Part shown: piece by piece, positions 1 to 7,600 of the stretch
Layout of the letters: every line of letters starts with the position of its first letter
Position numbering within the stretch: position 1 is the first letter of the stretch
Virus record (IMG/VR): IMGVR_UViG_3300006802_000792
Coordinates: 1 to 20,302 of that record
Origin: a virus
DNA: 20,302 bases
Strand: one strand, 5' to 3'
The notes under the pieces: model-generated
The model's input: only the letters and a program-made list of their open reading frames with translations
Told to the model about the DNA's origin: nothing
Database searches by the model: none
Position numbers and translations under genes: made by a program

Positions 1-1
1 T

Positions 2-391
2 ATACCAGAAAATACAGAACAAAAATATATAGACGAATTAAAAAGACTTCATATCTTATTTGGTAAAAAATATGTGGGTCAGCTTTTTAATGAATATACT
101 CTTTTTGATTGTGGAATGTGGGAAGGGGTAGATGAATTTTCTGCTCAATGGCATAATGACTGGGAAGACGGTGATAAGTTTAATTCTAATATGCTTGTAT
201 ATTTAGATGATACTTATGAATATAAAAACAGTATTGAAATAAAAGGGCCTGGAACCTATCATAAATTATTTCCAAACTCAAATCAACTTTTATGGTTAAA
301 TCAAAAAAAGATGTTTGAACATAAAGCAACACATAATAAAGGAAGACGCCGAGTATTAAGTTTTGAATATTTGATTCCAGCACTATTTTAA
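2..391 (+). CDS. 2OG-Fe(II) oxygenase, C-terminal part (5' end outside the window)
   Basis: The reading frame is open from the left window edge, giving 129 visible codons, so the gene begins upstream; a GTG at 74 is an internal valine rather than a convincing start. The visible part has the layout of a 2-oxoglutarate/Fe(II) dioxygenase core. A His-x-Asp iron-binding motif (WHND, His at about 152-154) is followed by a beta-strand-like stretch (NSNMLVYL), and a distal FEHKATH segment lies near the end, with an Arg about ten residues after its first His (in RRRVLSFEY) suited to binding 2-oxoglutarate. Enzymes of this family hydroxylate or otherwise oxidise proteins, nucleic acids or small molecules; the substrate cannot be told here. 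Its TAA overlaps the ATG of the next mini-gene (TAATG), so it is co-translated with the radical SAM operon. The fold call is fairly secure. Confidence 0.72.
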   Translation: MPENTEQKYIDELKRLHILFGKKYVGQLFNEYTLFDCGMWEGVDEFSAQWHNDWEDGDKFNSNMLVYLDDTYEYKNSIEIKGPGTYHKLFPNSNQLLWLNQKKMFEHKATHNKGRRRVLSFEYLIPALF

Positions 392-504
392 TGGATGAAG
401 TATTACTTTGGCAGTATAGACGTAGTCTTATTAAGTATATTTGTATCAACAATTATTCTCCTAGACACGCGGCTAGAATACTAAATGGAATACCATGGAT
501 TTAA
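391..504 (+). CDS. 37-residue mini-gene, unknown; candidate precursor or partner peptide of the radical SAM enzymes
   Basis: A short ORF starts at the ATG that overlaps the oxygenase stop (TAATG at 389-393) and ends with a TAA at 502-504, inside the start of the first radical SAM gene (ATG at 495). It fills almost exactly the space between the two larger genes. The product begins MDEVLLWQYRRSLIKYI, has a middle NNYSPRHAARIL and ends GIPWI. It is basic and amphipathic, with one Cys, two Trp and two Tyr. No Shine-Dalgarno sequence is visible, so translation would depend on re-initiation. Support for its being real is the stop/start coupling on both sides and the lack of any other use for the interval. 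Small ORFs next to SPASM radical SAM genes are often RiPP precursors, but this one has no recognised leader motif, so that role is only a possibility. It may also be a non-coding remnant. Confidence 0.5.
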   Translation: MDEVLLWQYRRSLIKYICINNYSPRHAARILNGIPWI

Positions 505-1529
505 TAATTAAACCAACTGAGTTATGTAATTTCAAATGTACTTTTTGTTCATCAACTAAACTTGTAGACGATAAGGCGGCTAAGCTAGATCTGTTTAAAA
601 TCTATCAATTCTTAGATAGATTTCCTCACACTAAAACTATTATTGTAAATGGTGGAGATCCATTAATGATGGATCCAAAATATTATATGGAAATCATTTC
701 GTTTTTAGAAAAGAATGATTATCCAGCAACCTTATCACTTACTACCAATCTTTGGCCTTTTTATAAAAATCCACATAAGTGGATGGAAGTCTTTACACAT
801 TATAGGGTTGGAATTGCTACATCATTTCAATATGGTAATGGAAGATTAAAAGGTGATTATTCTGTATTTACAGAAAAAGATTTTTGGAAATGTTCTGATA
901 CCGTATTAAAATATTGTGGTTACAGACCTTCATTTATTGCTGTAATTACAGAAGAAAATGAAGATACTGTACTACAAACAGTGGAATTGGCCAAAAAGAT
1001 GAATGTGGTTTGTAAAGTAAATTATGCCATGGCTTCTGGAGATCAAGATGCTCCATATAGACTTTCCAAAATATATGAAAAATATGTTGAAATTTGGAAA
1101 GCAGGACTTGCAGATTGGGAACATAATACACAACAAATGATGAAAAGGCTACGTGGAGAAGCAACAATATGCCCACAAACACGTACGTGTGATTCCCATA
1201 TTAGAACTATACAACCAGAAGGTGATTATTATTCTTGTGGAGCATTTGGTGATGATAAAGATATGGCTATTGATTTTAATAAAGAAATGGCTGGTGAGTT
1301 TTTTACACCACTAGCCAAAAACTATGAATTAAATTCATTAAAACAATCTTGTTATACTTGCCCTATGTTCCAAATATGCAATGGGTGTAAAAAGACTATA
1401 AAGGATATGAAACAACATAATATGGTAGAAGATCATTGTTTTCATATGAAACAACTAGCCCCTGATATTATTAGATCCAACAAAATGAATTTAACAGTTA
1501 CAGAATATATCAATGAAAGTGTCAATTAA
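495..1529 (+). CDS. Radical SAM protein with C-terminal SPASM domain
   Basis: A 344-residue protein. The radical SAM cluster motif CxxxCxxC is at Cys11, Cys15 and Cys18 (CNFKCTFC), followed by a GGDP version of the SAM-binding GGEP motif at 53-56. The C-terminal part has a full SPASM-like cysteine set: Cys232-x10-Gly-x4-Cys248, then Cys286-x2-Cys289-x5-Cys295-x2-Cys298, and Cys315. This pattern normally binds two extra 4Fe-4S clusters and is typical of enzymes that modify peptides or proteins (anaerobic sulfatase maturase, PqqE and RiPP maturases). The start at 495 puts the first cluster motif at residue 11, the same spacing as in the next gene, which supports it. It overlaps the 37-residue ORF upstream and the next radical SAM gene downstream (17 bp). 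Substrate unknown; class assignment very secure. Confidence 0.92.
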   Translation: MDLIIKPTELCNFKCTFCSSTKLVDDKAAKLDLFKIYQFLDRFPHTKTIIVNGGDPLMMDPKYYMEIISFLEKNDYPATLSLTTNLWPFYKNPHKWMEVFTHYRVGIATSFQYGNGRLKGDYSVFTEKDFWKCSDTVLKYCGYRPSFIAVITEENEDTVLQTVELAKKMNVVCKVNYAMASGDQDAPYRLSKIYEKYVEIWKAGLADWEHNTQQMMKRLRGEATICPQTRTCDSHIRTIQPEGDYYSCGAFGDDKDMAIDFNKEMAGEFFTPLAKNYELNSLKQSCYTCPMFQICNGCKKTIKDMKQHNMVEDHCFHMKQLAPDIIRSNKMNLTVTEYINESVN

Positions 1530-2433
1530 TCCATCTTATTTTTGTAATTTTAGATGTGACTTTTGTTATCTGAAAAAAGAACAACTAGGTGACACTAAAA
1601 AAATAGAATTAAGCCAACTTGAAAATTTATTATCACAAATACCAAATATAGAATATATTGATCTATATGGTGGGGAAATTGGCGCATTAAAGAAAAATTA
1701 TTTTTATGGATTAAAGGATTCCATTCGTAAATTTTATCACGATGAAATAAACATCATTACTAATTTCTCTATGTTACACGAAGGATTTTTTGATGATGAT
1801 GTATATCTATCTGTATCATATGATTTTGAGGCTAGAGAGAAAAGTGATAAAGTATTTCACAATATGTTAATGTCTCCAGTCAAGATAGCAGTACTTATTT
1901 TAGCATCACAGTCTGTAATTAAAATGGACGTGGACAAAATGATAAATAAATTAAACATCTGTTCGTCTGTAGATTCTGTAGAGATAAAACCATATAGTAT
2001 CAATCAAGCAAATTCACATTCTGTGACTCATAAACAATTTGAAGAATTTGTTATAAAATGGCTAGAATCATCCATACCTAAAAAATTCGATTTTATAAAC
2101 AAAATAAGAATTGAAGAAAGTTATAAAAAACTTTATAATGCATTTTCAGATGACCACATTTATATCACACCGAATGGTAAATTTGGAGTTTTAGAGTTCG
2201 ATACAGATGATAAGGAATACTTTTTAGAATTGGATTCATATGATGATTATTTAAAATGGGCTGATAATGAAAAAATAAATTTAAGCCCTATATGTAAATC
2301 TTGTGATTACCACGGCACTTGCTTAACAGAACATTACAGATATGTAAAAGACCTAAATAACTCTTGTAACGGATATAAAGGATTGTTGGACTATTATGCA
2401 AGAATGGCGTATGAGACAAGAGATTTATCATAG
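1513..2433 (+). CDS. Second radical SAM protein, with a reduced SPASM/Twitch-like C-terminus
   Basis: A 306-residue radical SAM protein. The cluster motif CNFRCDFC is at Cys11, Cys15 and Cys18, and GGE lies at 53-55 (DLYGGEIG). The C-terminus has Cys261-x2-Cys264-x5-Cys270 and Cys285, enough for one auxiliary 4Fe-4S cluster. The first SPASM half is missing its cysteines: the corresponding strand at about 216-225 reads IYITPNGKFG with no Cys nearby. It is therefore Twitch-like rather than full SPASM. It overlaps the preceding radical SAM gene by 17 bp and the next gene by 38 bp, so its translation is probably coupled to both. The N-terminus is similar in layout to the preceding gene, suggesting an old duplication followed by divergence. 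The two may act in succession, or as a pair, on one substrate (inference). Confidence 0.88.
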   Translation: MKVSINPSYFCNFRCDFCYLKKEQLGDTKKIELSQLENLLSQIPNIEYIDLYGGEIGALKKNYFYGLKDSIRKFYHDEINIITNFSMLHEGFFDDDVYLSVSYDFEAREKSDKVFHNMLMSPVKIAVLILASQSVIKMDVDKMINKLNICSSVDSVEIKPYSINQANSHSVTHKQFEEFVIKWLESSIPKKFDFINKIRIEESYKKLYNAFSDDHIYITPNGKFGVLEFDTDDKEYFLELDSYDDYLKWADNEKINLSPICKSCDYHGTCLTEHYRYVKDLNNSCNGYKGLLDYYARMAYETRDLS

Positions 2434-2794
2434 ATTAAATAAGGATCATGATGACGATTTAAACAAAATCGATTTTATTTACGACGAGCATTTTGTTGAA
2501 TATAATGTGCTAAGGCATTTTGAAGAACGAATTGATGATTGGTTATATCCAGCAAAATCATATTTTGTGGCTTTTTGTTATGCATATTGGATTAGTGTAG
2601 ATTTTAATGAAAATTTTTGGGAATTGCTAAGGGATCCAAATTTGCTTGCTGGTAATGATCCATTTTTTAAACCATATGATGAAGACCCATCAATTTATAA
2701 TATGTTATTTGATACCATTCAATTCCCAATACCAATGACCGGTATGGTACCGGATGTGAGAAAATATTATGAAAAAGAATTCCACGACATTTGA
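2396..2794 (+). CDS. Unknown 132-residue acidic, aromatic-rich protein in the radical SAM operon
   Basis: I do not recognise this protein. It is acidic and rich in aromatic residues, with an Asp run (DHDDDLNKIDFIYDEHF, about 17-33), a hydrophobic aromatic stretch (SYFVAFCYAYWISVDF, about 55-70) that is short for a membrane helix, and a Pro-rich section near 109-119 (QFPIPMTGMVP). No metal-binding cysteine motif is present; the single Cys is at 61. The ATG at 2396 gives a 38-bp overlap with the radical SAM gene before it; an in-frame ATG at 2411 is an equally possible start that would remove five residues. Its end overlaps the following oxygenase gene by 26 bp. Its place between two modifying enzymes makes it a candidate substrate, chaperone or recognition protein, but nothing in the sequence proves this. 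Confidence 0.75.
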   Translation: MQEWRMRQEIYHRLNKDHDDDLNKIDFIYDEHFVEYNVLRHFEERIDDWLYPAKSYFVAFCYAYWISVDFNENFWELLRDPNLLAGNDPFFKPYDEDPSIYNMLFDTIQFPIPMTGMVPDVRKYYEKEFHDI

Positions 2795-3284
2795 ATTAGG
2801 TATTAATAAGTTTTGGCCAACAGATGTAATGGTTGACGAATTTACCATAACCGATGATTTAATTCAAGAAGGCTTACAAAATATTACGCATGGTATAGAA
2901 AAATTATCACTAAAATATTTTGATAAGTATTTAAATGAAACATTAGGTCATGGACTAGACTATTATAGTGATCATAAATTATCTGCCTGGGTTAACAGAT
3001 ATTCAAAAAATGAAAGTATGGAATACCATACACATTCTGGATCCTGGTTATCTGCTATATTTTATTTGGTAACAAGTGATGATGGTGAACTTGTTTTATA
3101 TGATCCAAGACATTTCGCTGCACGCGGATATGATATGTCTTTTAGAAAATTATTTGAACAAAAAATTTATAAACCAGTAGAAGGGCAACTCATTATGTTC
3201 CCAAGTTTTCTATATCACTCGGTAAGACCTACTAGTAATTTTAGGTTATGTGTACCAGTCGATTTATTCTTATTTAAAGAATAA
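2769..3284 (+). CDS. 2OG-Fe(II) oxygenase (PF13759-like)
   Basis: A 171-residue protein resembling the small phage/marine 2OG-Fe(II) oxygenase family (2OG-FeII_Oxy_5). After a helical N-terminus comes the signature EYHTHSGSWLSAIFYL (about 85-100, with His87 and His89), then a strand with ELVLYDPR (107-114), then VEGQLIMFPSFLYHSVRP (137-154) with the distal iron-binding His150, then the probable 2-oxoglutarate-binding Arg159 in NFRLCVPVDLF. Length and motif order match the family. Members are common in T4-like marine phages but their substrates are mostly unknown. It is the last gene of the + strand operon, starting 26 bp inside the preceding gene, and it runs 11 bp into the convergent fibre gene. 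Together with the oxygenase at the left edge, it brackets the two radical SAM genes. Confidence 0.85.
   Translation: MKKNSTTFELGINKFWPTDVMVDEFTITDDLIQEGLQNITHGIEKLSLKYFDKYLNETLGHGLDYYSDHKLSAWVNRYSKNESMEYHTHSGSWLSAIFYLVTSDDGELVLYDPRHFAARGYDMSFRKLFEQKIYKPVEGQLIMFPSFLYHSVRPTSNFRLCVPVDLFLFKE
3264..3284. repeat. 8-bp perfect inverted repeat over the convergent stop codons
   Basis: TTATTCTT (3264-3271) and AAGAATAA (3277-3284) are exact reverse complements separated by a 5-base loop (ATTTA). Both convergent stop codons lie within it: TAA at 3282-3284 on + and the - strand TAA at 3276-3274. The stem has only one G-C pair and no T-run follows on either strand, so it is at best a weak bidirectional terminator or RNA 3'-end structure. 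It could also arise by chance in AT-rich DNA. Confidence 0.35.
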
Positions 3285-4398
3285 TAGCTTCAACAGTATT
3301 GAATTTATTATCCTCAAGCGCTACTGCAAATGACCATTCATTTTTATTGTTATTAGCCATTGCAATACCATTATCTGTAGGGATCAATCGATCGCCTTTA
3401 TAAACAGTACCGGAAACTTTAACTTGTACTCTACCTTTAAGTGCAACAGGTACAACAAATTCACCTTTACCAGCAATTAGATTTTGATTCATTAAAATAG
3501 CAGGTTTTTCAGAAACAACTCCAATGACTGAATGTGCTCTATCATAGGTTCCTTTTGTTATTTCTTTTGATCCACCAACTGCCACAACAGTACCAACTTC
3601 TAATTCCTCATCACAAAGATAATTTTCTGCCAAGTCAGCCCATTTTGCTCTTAATGCAGTTCCAATAAAATCAATAGCATACATTGCACGCCATTCTCTA
3701 TTAGAAGCACCAATATCGTGGCTTGTATATGCTCCAGTTGGATGACTCCAACCATGGTTACTGTCGAACACAGGCATAATATCTCTAGTCAGAAAACGTT
3801 GAGCAGAGTCAAACCATGCTACAGGATCATTATTACGATTAAATAATAATCTTTTTCCTGGATGGCCTGGGAAATATTGACCAGATGCATCAGCAGATTC
3901 CTCTGTGATTGACCATTCATCAAAAATTAATCTGTCAGATTCCAAATCAATTTGATTAAATGTTGCATACTTATAACTAATACTGTCACCACGTAAACGA
4001 ACAATGGTAGCAGAATCAATATAAGCACTATCAACTGAAAGATGCGAGATGTATGCACTATCAACTCTTAGGAAGTGTGCATAAATGCTATCTGCATTAA
4101 TATCCCCACCATATAGACTATCAAAATTCAATGTGTTAATATATGCACTTTCTGCTCGAAGAGCATTAAAATCTGCGCTGTCAACATTAATATATTTAAA
4201 TCCAGCACTATCACCTAGTACTGTTTGTAATTGTGAATCTAAAAAGTTGATTACACTTACAATATTAGAGTCTGTATTATTGGCAGCAAATCTAGGATTT
4301 ATATCATCTAGGTCACCTATGTAATCCGACATTGCATTTGTTTTTTGAACAAACGTGCCTAGTGAATTAGTTAAGTCTACAAGAATTTTACGAGCCAT
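3274..4398 (-). CDS. Tail fibre protein with decapeptide DSA repeats
   Basis: A 374-residue protein with three parts. Residues 1-60 are an N-terminal attachment-like region starting MARKILVDLTNSLG. Residues about 61-130 are a regular ten-residue repeat of the form xVDSAYIxxL. The C-terminal part contains DIGASNREWRAMYA followed by ADLAENYLCDEELEVGTVV and VIGVVSEKPAILMN, a C-terminal layout I associate with fibre proteins of marine T4-like phages. Such domains often assist trimerisation or form the fibre end. It is the last gene of the - strand cluster; its start overlaps the previous stop by 1 bp (TAATG) and a GAGAG stretch lies upstream as ribosome-binding site. It would lie at the tail baseplate or fibre network and may contact the host surface. 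The fibre role is inferred from repeats and context; no receptor-binding motif can be named. Confidence 0.75.
   Translation of the reverse strand: MARKILVDLTNSLGTFVQKTNAMSDYIGDLDDINPRFAANNTDSNIVSVINFLDSQLQTVLGDSAGFKYINVDSADFNALRAESAYINTLNFDSLYGGDINADSIYAHFLRVDSAYISHLSVDSAYIDSATIVRLRGDSISYKYATFNQIDLESDRLIFDEWSITEESADASGQYFPGHPGKRLLFNRNNDPVAWFDSAQRFLTRDIMPVFDSNHGWSHPTGAYTSHDIGASNREWRAMYAIDFIGTALRAKWADLAENYLCDEELEVGTVVAVGGSKEITKGTYDRAHSVIGVVSEKPAILMNQNLIAGKGEFVVPVALKGRVQVKVSGTVYKGDRLIPTDNGIAMANNNKNEWSFAVALEDNKFNTVEAIIL
4009..4218 (-). repeat. Decapeptide (30-bp period) repeat array in the fibre gene
   Basis: In the encoded fibre, the Asp/Glu of the D/E-S-A/L/I triplet falls at residues 63, 73, 83, 93, 103, 113 and 123, an exact ten-residue period over seven units (for example NVDSADFNAL, RAESAYINTL, RVDSAYISHL). 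At DNA level the units share pieces such as gcactatcaac (near 4026 and 4056). The strict period suggests a beta-solenoid or trimeric beta-helical shaft. Confidence 0.8.
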
Positions 4399-4604
4399 TA
4401 CAATCTCTCTACTATTTGGTTAAGCATTTCTTTTATGTCTTGCACATCTTTTTTTAATTCATCAATTTCTTTTTCTTTTTCTTTCCTTAATGCCTTAGCT
4501 TTCTTTGCTTTTTCTATGGTTGCATTATCCATATTCAAAATAGCATTATTTCTAAGATCTCTTATAAGGGTCGATGAACCTTCTACTCTTGCATATCTTC
4601 TCAT
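4398..4604 (-). CDS. Small coiled-coil protein (68 residues), probable structural or assembly factor
   Basis: A small, strongly charged protein. The N-terminus (MRRYARVEGSSTLIRDLRNN) is followed by an Asn/Asp-containing linker, and residues about 28-68 form a Lys/Glu-rich helix with heptad-like spacing (KALRKEKEKEIDELKKDVQDIKEMLNQIVERL in outline), a likely coiled coil. Short proteins with an N-terminal TLIRD-type segment and a helical tail are frequent among structural genes of marine T4-like phages, where they are left as hypothetical. It overlaps both neighbours by 1 bp (TAATG at each junction), so it is translated together with the giant structural protein and the fibre. A connector between these two, or an assembly chaperone, would fit, but this is inference. 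The reading frame is well supported by the gap-free packing. Confidence 0.78.
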   Translation of the reverse strand: MRRYARVEGSSTLIRDLRNNAILNMDNATIEKAKKAKALRKEKEKEIDELKKDVQDIKEMLNQIVERL

Positions 4605-7600
4605 TATACCGCCAGTGCAATAATTCTAAGATCTCTAAATGTTGGCACTTTGGCCGCATTAGTAGATTTCATTACAATTTTCAAAGTGAATTTAGTGAAT
4701 GCATTACTTAATCCGCTTTGACCTCCGATTAAATATTCATATTCTCTAAAGATGTTTGGATTTTCATCTGTAGGTAAATTGTTTTCTGGGGCAATATAAA
4801 CCCAATTTGTATCCTCGAAAGCCACATCTTCTTCCACTGCTTTATAATAAAGATCAAATGCTGCTTCTTGAGGTACGTTAGCACCAATTAGAACCTTTAA
4901 TCCAATAGCAGGATTTTCCAAAGTTACAGGTCTTACGATGTGTTTTGCAACGTGTGAACCACCAGTAGGATCTGTTTCATCAGCATAGTTGATTGGTAGA
5001 TTTCTATTACCAGTTAATACCCCAAGTGAACCAGCAGAATCCTGGAAATCAATATTATTGTGGATCATCCACAATGATGATCTTTGCATATCCAAAACAG
5101 GACTTACATTTGCATCAGTGGTTGATAAAGTTACAGTAACTGTAGCAGATCTAGAACCACCCATTTCGGCAACTTCTTGACCTCTATTTGCCACCATTTT
5201 TACAACAGAGAAGCTATTATTTTCTCTCATATCTAATTCTGTATCAACCGCGTCCTTTAAATATGGAGTTTCAGATCCTGCAAGTGATTTACCTGAAGTA
5301 AATTTGCCTTTAATATTTAAATTTGTTGATTGTGGAACCAAATTTTCAATAAATGGCACTACGGTTTCGAACATATAATTTCTGGATGCTCGAGCATCGG
5401 TTCCACCAAAACTAAATGCACTACTACTTCCATTTGTAGCTCCTGCATTAAATTTGAAACTATTCTCATCAAGGGCAATAACATTACGGTTACCAAGGAT
5501 ATCTGTTCCCAAAATACCGCCACCATAGTTAGTAGCAGAATCCAAACCAGCAAATGTTACAATGTCACCAGAATCAAAACCATGATTTGCCTGAACTACT
5601 GTAACAACCTTTGAACTACCAGCAATTGTAAATGGATTGGTTGTCAATAATTGTTGAGGTACATTGGAATTTTCCAATACTACTGTAGCACCTGCAGTAT
5701 TAAAGTTTGCTTTATATATCTGGAACATTAGATCTTTTGTTTGAGCAGGTTCCCAAGTTGAAGCATTTTGTGATTTAAATAAGGAACCAAGTGTAGGTTG
5801 TTTTGAAACCTTTTTAGCAGTTGATCCTAAAATAAACTGTTCTGTTTCAGCAATGAAAACATTATATCTTGTTGATTCTGCTTTTAGAACAATAGCATAT
5901 TCCGTGAAAGGTAATAGATATGCTGGCTCATCAAATATAAAATCTGTACCGACTGATGCATCAGATGATGTATTAACGGATGATGGTGGTAAATATTTCA
6001 CGGTACCAGGTACAGTTGTATCTGATGATGGTTGTCCATTTACCATTGGTCTTATTTCACATGATACAGGTACTGTTCCATCTTTGGTTTGGAAGAATAC
6101 TCTCACCTTTGTAATAAAGATACCATTATCTTCATCTACAAAGAATGATTGTGCCAGTGGATCAAATACCATCCGATGTGTTCTAGATGTACCAGCAACA
6201 GTAATAACTCGAGTTGATAAAATATCTCTTTGACGAGTTTCTAAAACACCAGTTGATGTAAATTGTGCAGTTGCAATTGAAATTGCATCAGCATCATTAT
6301 TTGCAGAAATGTCCATTAATTTAAATTCTCTTTGGCCAGTTCTGAATCTTTTAGCATTAGAATTAGGAATAAAGAAAGATCCCTCAACTTCACCCTGTGC
6401 ATTACTGTATAGTGCAGAAGGCGTTTCTGGGTGTTGAGTAGCATTATTATATCTGCTACCATAATCATCAGGCTGAGTAGCCATTCTTTGGAATGATTCA
6501 GAACGAACCCAATTATCTACTCTTTGTCCATCAAAATATGCCCACATTCTAACATTAGGTGCAATACCCTCTGCCTTGAACCAAACTTTTCTAGATCTCA
6601 TGAATGGAATAAGAGCAACATTTACTACTCGATCACCAATTTGTTCTCTTACAATTTCATCTCTTACAACTGTATCTGTAGTTACCGTTCTAGTTGCTAC
6701 GCGGCCGCGCCTTTGCCAACCAGTATCTGTTTGAGCAAGTTGTTGTCCAACTCTTAAATTATTAATTCTATTACCTTGCCAGTTCCAGTTCCAGTTATTC
6801 CAAAGTAATGATTGCCTAGTATCCAAACGAGTACCACCATTGATAACTCTATTTGCTACATAAACAACTTCCTTCCAGTTATCTGAACCTGGTGAAAGGT
6901 TAATAATGCCTCTGTTTGTAATAACCGCAAATGGATTAATATTTTCAGTACCAGATGCCAAAGGTTGGTCAATATACAATGCATCAGTATGTGCAATATA
7001 TACATTATCACCTTTTAGAATAGCATTTGTAGATAAAGAAGAATCGTACCTTAAATTAATTGATTCTTCATTAAAAATAGGTCTTAAAATTTGTTCTCTA
7101 GGATCAATAGCAGCTCTATATTCCTGATTTACTGTATCAGAAGCTACATGATCACTGAAGTTATCAACTAGGAAACCAGACTTTGTTCTATCATTACCAA
7201 TAGAATCAAATACTGCAAAGGTAGCAGCATCATTTTCCAAAAGACTTAATGTCGTAAATTCTTCCAGGTTTTCAATTCTTTCTTCCAATTTAGCAATATC
7301 TCGCATAGTGAAACCTTTGGCTTCAATATTTTGAATTGTTAAATCGGTAGCATCTGTAGTACCAGGATTGAATTTAACATTGTATAATTCCAAACTGTTT
7401 GCCGGAATAGGTGGGTATTGTGGATTTAGTGAAGGAGTACCAGTCAACAGTGCTATATTAGCTTGTTCATCAATTACGAGTTTATCAAATCTTGGCAAAT
7501 AATATTCAGTATCTGCAGTAATAAGACTTGTATTAATAGGAACTTCGTTCACTCTAGCAGTACCGGCACTAAAATTAGAATTTGTATCATCTTTACGTGA

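Noticed and set aside
74-76. GTG at 74 as the start of the first oxygenase
   Set aside because: The frame continues with plausible coding sequence to the window edge and there is no ribosome-binding site, so the gene is treated as cut by the edge.
1944-1955. GATAAATA-like late box on the + strand inside the second radical SAM gene
   Set aside because: One mismatch to the box within AT-rich coding DNA and no gene start nearby; likely chance.
5853-6233. A 126-codon open frame on the + strand within the 1689-residue gene
   Set aside because: It is antisense to a well-supported gene, has low-complexity translation and no ribosome-binding site; other antisense frames at 10116-10490 and 19336-19635 were left out for the same reason.
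6700-6715. A GCGGCCGC (NotI-type) site in an AT-rich genome, and a GGCGCGCC (AscI-type) site near 11661
   Set aside because: Both lie in frame inside conserved-looking coding sequence (an RGRVATR stretch and a DGAPI stretch), so they are natural codons rather than cloning marks.
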